Assembly: GCF_900143015.1 (NCBI RefSeq)
Contig: NZ_FSRT01000002.1
Span: 434,001-498,000, forward strand
Reading direction: 5' to 3'
Length of the DNA stretch: 64,000 nucleotides
Source of the DNA: Fibrobacter sp. UWB11
GTDB taxonomy: Bacteria > Fibrobacterota > Fibrobacteria > Fibrobacterales > Fibrobacteraceae
Of the stretch, positions 61,612 through 64,000 are shown piece after piece. Position 1 is the first letter of the stretch. Each line of letters begins with the position of its first letter. Position numbers and translations under genes: made by a program. The notes beneath the pieces are model-generated. The model was not told the DNA's origin. It worked only from the letters and a program-made list of their open reading frames with translations, and did not search any database.

Positions 61612-61895
61612 TAGACCCTCTTCAATTTAAGAACGTTCGCTTCTTGCTTGCGAAGCGACAGACGGTACGACAAAACACTCACCTCGATCGGATCCCCGAG
61701 AGGTGCAATCTGCAAGACTTCAAGCGTCACGCCACGCACAAGTCCCATAGAAAGCAATTTGGACTTGTAGCGGGCATCGCCCTCGTTATAACCAAGGATT
61801 TCCACCTTATCACCTTTCTTGAGGTCAGAAAACTTTGGTTCAAGATTCCATTTCTTTGTAGAGGTTTTGCCTCCACAACCGCAATTACAACCCAT
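61611..61895 (-). CDS. feoA: FeoA protein with Cys-rich N-terminus
   Basis: A 94-residue SH3-like partner of FeoB: LSDLKKGDKVEILGYNEGDA-like start (written LKKGDKVEILGYNEG here), YKSKLLSMGLVRGVTLEV and LSYRLSLRKQEANVL. It has an extra N-terminus MGCNCGCGGK with three closely spaced Cys that could bind a metal or iron-sulfur cluster, unlike the first FeoA of the window. It overlaps feoB by one base (TAATG) and follows dtxR by one base. Confidence 0.88.
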   Translation of the reverse strand: MGCNCGCGGKTSTKKWNLEPKFSDLKKGDKVEILGYNEGDARYKSKLLSMGLVRGVTLEVLQIAPLGDPIEVSVLSYRLSLRKQEANVLKLKRV

Positions 61896-61896
61896 T

Positions 61897-62331
61897 TTAT
61901 TTTCCTTTTTTTGCCTTTAAAGCATTCGCCTTTTTCGCAACAGCGCCTTCATTTCCCCTCTTCATGAAGTCTTCAATTGTCGAAAGAGTTTCAGCAGAAA
62001 GAATATGCTCCATGCTGCAGGCGTCCTTGTCAGCAATAGCTTCGGAAACGCCCAGACGGATCAAAAAACCCTTCAAAAGAATATGGCGGTTCAGCACATC
62101 GGCAGCCGCCTTACGCCCTTCTTCGGTGAGTTCCACACCGCTATAGGGTTCCTGAGTCACAAGGCCCAGCTTTTTAAGTTCAAGAATCGCTTTTGCCACA
62201 GAAGGCATCTTCACAGAAAGGGCGGCGGCAATATCCTTGACACGGGCAATCCCGTTCGCCAAGCGAAGCATGTGCACCATTTCCAAGTAGTCTTCGAGAC
62301 TCTGGCTGAGCTTCACGTGATTGTTTTCCAT
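61897..62331 (-). CDS. DtxR/MntR-family metal-dependent repressor
   Basis: A 144-residue regulator. The N-terminal HTH is SQSLEDYLEMVHMLRLANG, VKDIAAALSVKMPSVAKAI and LGLVTQEPYSGVELTEEG. The dimer and metal domain contains NRHILLKGFLIRLGV, ACSMEHILSAET and a basic end. It lacks the SH3 domain of longer DtxR proteins, so it is MntR-sized. It is first in the dtxR-feoA-feoB operon, with three TTAG-type sites just upstream, and is the natural candidate to bind the TTAG-N6-CTAA sites of the window. Confidence 0.9.
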   Translation of the reverse strand: MENNHVKLSQSLEDYLEMVHMLRLANGIARVKDIAAALSVKMPSVAKAILELKKLGLVTQEPYSGVELTEEGRKAAADVLNRHILLKGFLIRLGVSEAIADKDACSMEHILSAETLSTIEDFMKRGNEGAVAKKANALKAKKGK

Positions 62332-62370
62332 ATTTGATGATCCTTTAAACGTTAACGTCGCCTAATTTTA

Positions 62371-62418
62371 TTAGACAAGACTAAAATTAGTAAGCCTAGG
62401 CTAATTAGTCAAGGCTAA
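62371..62418. promoter_or_regulatory. Triple DtxR-type operator before dtxR-feoAB
   Basis: TTAGACAAGACTAA (62371-62384) and TTAGTCAAGGCTAA (62405-62418) are perfect TTAG-N6-CTAA sites. Between them TTAGTAAGCCTAGGCTAA (62387-62404) has the central palindrome AGCCTAGGCT and resembles a full IdeR box. They lie 40-87 bases before the dtxR start. Confidence 0.75.
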
Positions 62419-62478
62419 ACTTTTATAATTTTTTACTATTACCCTAGCAAAAGCCCCGCTATAACGGGCGTAAATCCT

Positions 62479-62500
62479 TATCTTTTACATATATATGGAG
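62479..62500 (+). promoter_or_regulatory. Promoter-like element upstream of xpt
   Basis: TATCTTTTACATATATATGG is nearly the same as the divIVA promoter at 21931-21953. If used, the xpt leader would be about 80 bases. No purine-riboswitch core was recognised in that leader. Confidence 0.4.
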
Positions 62501-62586
62501 AATTTGACCATTTCTAAGGAAATTTGGGCATCCCCTTATTAATATGCGGTCTTTGCAAAAAATTTGCCTTTTGCTAGATTTCAAAC

Positions 62587-63168
62587 ATGAACTTTCTTGA
62601 GCAGAAAATCCTTGCCGATGGCGTCGTCAAGCCCGGCAACGTTCTTAAGGTTGACAGTTTCCTGAACCATCAAATTGATATTCGCCTGATGCACAAAATC
62701 GGCGAAGAGTTCAAGCGTCGTTTTGCCGATGTTGAGTTCAACAAGGTTCTCACCATCGAAGCTAGCGGCATCGCCATCGCGGCATTTATCGCCTATCTAA
62801 ACGATGTTCCGGTCGTTTTCGCAAAGAAAGGTCAGACCGTCAACAGCACCGACGATAAATACGTGGCAAAGGCCTACTCTTTCACGCACAAAAAATTCAA
62901 CGATATTTTCGTTTCGCGCCCGTACCTCAAGCCGACCGACAAGATTCTGATTGTTGACGACTTCCTTGCGGATGGTGAAGCAAGCAAGGCGCTTATCGAT
63001 CTCGTGAAGCAAGCAGGCGCCGAACTCGTCGGTGTCGGCATCGCCATCGAAAAGGGCATGCAGCCCGGTGGCGCAAAGCTCCGTGCTGCAGGCATACGCC
63101 TGGAATCCATAGCCATCGTCGATAGCATGGACCCCGAAACCGGATTTATCAAGTTCCGCGAACAATAA
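62587..63168 (+). CDS. xpt: Xanthine phosphoribosyltransferase
   Basis: A 193-residue purine-salvage enzyme that converts xanthine and PRPP to XMP. It matches Xpt: LEQKILADGVVKPGNVLKVD, FLNHQIDIRLM, LTIEASGIAIAAFIA, VVFAKKGQTVN, the PRPP-binding ILIVDDFLADGEASKALI and GIAIEKGMQPGG. A purine permease follows 93 bases later, separated by a dispersed repeat, which supports import and salvage of xanthine as a unit. Confidence 0.93.
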   Translation: MNFLEQKILADGVVKPGNVLKVDSFLNHQIDIRLMHKIGEEFKRRFADVEFNKVLTIEASGIAIAAFIAYLNDVPVVFAKKGQTVNSTDDKYVAKAYSFTHKKFNDIFVSRPYLKPTDKILIVDDFLADGEASKALIDLVKQAGAELVGVGIAIEKGMQPGGAKLRAAGIRLESIAIVDSMDPETGFIKFREQ

Positions 63169-63174
63169 AATCAT

Positions 63175-63209
63175 AGATTGCTTCGCCCCATTCGGGGCTC
63201 GCAATGACG
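63175..63209. repeat. Dispersed repeat between xpt and the permease
   Basis: AGATTGCTTCGCCCC..GGGGCTCGCAATGACG, an intergenic copy of the element that lies inside yidC at 20452-20479. Confidence 0.8.
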
Positions 63210-63261
63210 AAATAAAACATTCAAAGTTCGCAATGGCAAAACAAAGCATTTAAGGTGAAGC

Positions 63262-64000
63262 ATGAAGACTTCGGACAACATTTATCAACTTGACGGACGC
63301 GTTCCGCTTTTGCAGGCGATACCTTTCGGCTTACAGCATGTACTCGCCATGTTCGTGAGCAACATTACCCCCATCATCATCCTTGCAAATGTTGTCGGGA
63401 TCGAAAAGGGCATCACCGCTTCGCTTATCCAAAATTGCATGATTATCGCGAGCATCGGCACACTCATCCAGCTCTACCCCATCTGGAAAATCGGTTCCAG
63501 GCTCCCTATCGTAATGGGCATCAGCTTTACGTTTCTCTCCGTTTCCATTGCAATCGGCACTACGCAAGGCATGGGAACGCTCATGGGAGCGGTTATCGTT
63601 GGCGGTATTGTCGAAGGTTTGCTCGGTCTTTGCGCTAAATACTGGCTCAAGCTCATCCCGCACATCGTTGCGGCCACGGTCGTCACATCCATCGGATTTT
63701 CGCTTTTGCCCATCGGCGCAAACTCATTTGCCGGCGGCCAAGGCGCCGCTGACTTCGGTTCCGCACAGAACTGGATTGTTGGTAGCGTCACACTCCTCAC
63801 TTGCTTGCTCACGCAGATTTTTGCAAAAGGATTCCTGCGTTCACTCTCCGTTTTGGTTGGCCTCATCGTGGGTTACGTTCTCGCACTTTGCATGGGCATG
63901 GTTGATTTCTCCGGACTTGCCAACAGCAGCATTATCGCGCTCCCGAAGATTCTCCCGTTCACTCCGGAATTCCACCTCGGTGCAATCCTCTCCGTTGTCG
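63262..64000 (+). CDS. pbuX: Xanthine/uracil permease (NCS2 family), 5' part
   Basis: The frame is open from ATG 63262 to the window end (246 residues visible). The N-terminus is typical: YQLDGRVPLLQAIPFGLQHV, LAMFVSNITPIIILANV, QLYPIWKIGSRLPIVMGISF, IVEGLLGLCAKYWLKLIPHI and VVTSIGFSLLPIG. This is an inner-membrane purine/proton symporter, with several TM helices visible. The ATG has AAGGTG upstream. Together with xpt it makes a xanthine-salvage pair; the symbol reflects the context. Confidence 0.87.
   Translation, partial: MKTSDNIYQLDGRVPLLQAIPFGLQHVLAMFVSNITPIIILANVVGIEKGITASLIQNCMIIASIGTLIQLYPIWKIGSRLPIVMGISFTFLSVSIAIGTTQGMGTLMGAVIVGGIVEGLLGLCAKYWLKLIPHIVAATVVTSIGFSLLPIGANSFAGGQGAADFGSAQNWIVGSVTLLTCLLTQIFAKGFLRSLSVLVGLIVGYVLALCMGMVDFSGLANSSIIALPKILPFTPEFHLGAILSVV

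Noticed and set aside
62419-62586. Purine riboswitch before xpt
   Set aside because: The conserved core and the GTNTCTACC-like junction of purine riboswitches were not found in the leader.

Overview
The window looks like a chromosome segment of a Fibrobacter-type bacterium (phylum Fibrobacterota). This is inferred from the many lipoproteins whose signal peptides end in a Cys followed by Gly/Asp/Ser runs (CGDDNSSG, CGSDSSSN), the Gram-negative envelope set (TonB-ExbBD, TonB receptor, outer-membrane barrels, YidC/YidD), the Fibrobacter-like dispersed palindromes (GGAGATTCCCGC..GCGGGAATGAC) and even GC content outside positions 1-4500. No rRNA or tRNA gene was seen.

Positions 1-8500 form a defence/mobile region that is AT-rich up to about 4500. 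It holds the 3' half of hsdS, two tandem AbiTii-domain genes, a convergent class III nucleotidyl-cyclase-like gene, a GC-rich structured island, a stand-alone toxin resembling polymorphic toxin type 50, hsdR, and a Phd/RelE-type toxin-antitoxin pair. The four accessory genes lie between the specificity and motor subunits of one type I restriction system.

Positions 8500-26000 are mostly housekeeping: glucokinase; a plsC-rnr-RgpF-like cluster; three envelope lipoproteins, two of which suit peptidoglycan turnover (LD-carboxypeptidase and NagZ types); the rpmH-rnpA-yidD-yidC operon (reverse strand); and a divIVA-yggU operon ending in two Cache-GGDEF proteins, one with a degenerate catalytic site.

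Positions 26000-46500 are an iron-acquisition region: an AraC-type regulator, an outer-membrane barrel, a frameshifted LolA-like gene, an RND/MMPL exporter, tonB-exbB-exbD, feoA-feoB, a TonB-dependent receptor, a DUF4374/XusB-like propeller lipoprotein, a divergent YbtPQ/IrtAB-like ABC pair, a RelBE-type pair, a methyltransferase, an exported alpha/beta hydrolase and a ZIP transporter. Positions 46600-53000 carry a FGE/histidine-phosphatase lipoprotein and a LysR-flavoprotein-hydrolase-cyclophilin-like cluster. Positions 53200-62400 return to metals: a P1B-like ATPase with a small partner, DUF3793-flavodoxin, an outer-membrane barrel, and dtxR-feoA-feoB. The window ends in xpt and a truncated xanthine permease.

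Two cis-elements tie the metal loci together. One is a palindrome, TTAG-N6-CTAA, matching the first 14 bases of the IdeR/DtxR box. The other is a 28-bp direct-repeat site (ACTCCAAAT, then CAATCCAAA 20 bp later) found before tonB, before the siderophore locus, before the exported hydrolase and before DUF3793-flavodoxin. I propose a DtxR-type repressor and a PchR-like AraC activator as the two inputs. Dispersed repeats are abundant, and two appear to have been absorbed in frame into coding sequence (yidC and the second feoB).
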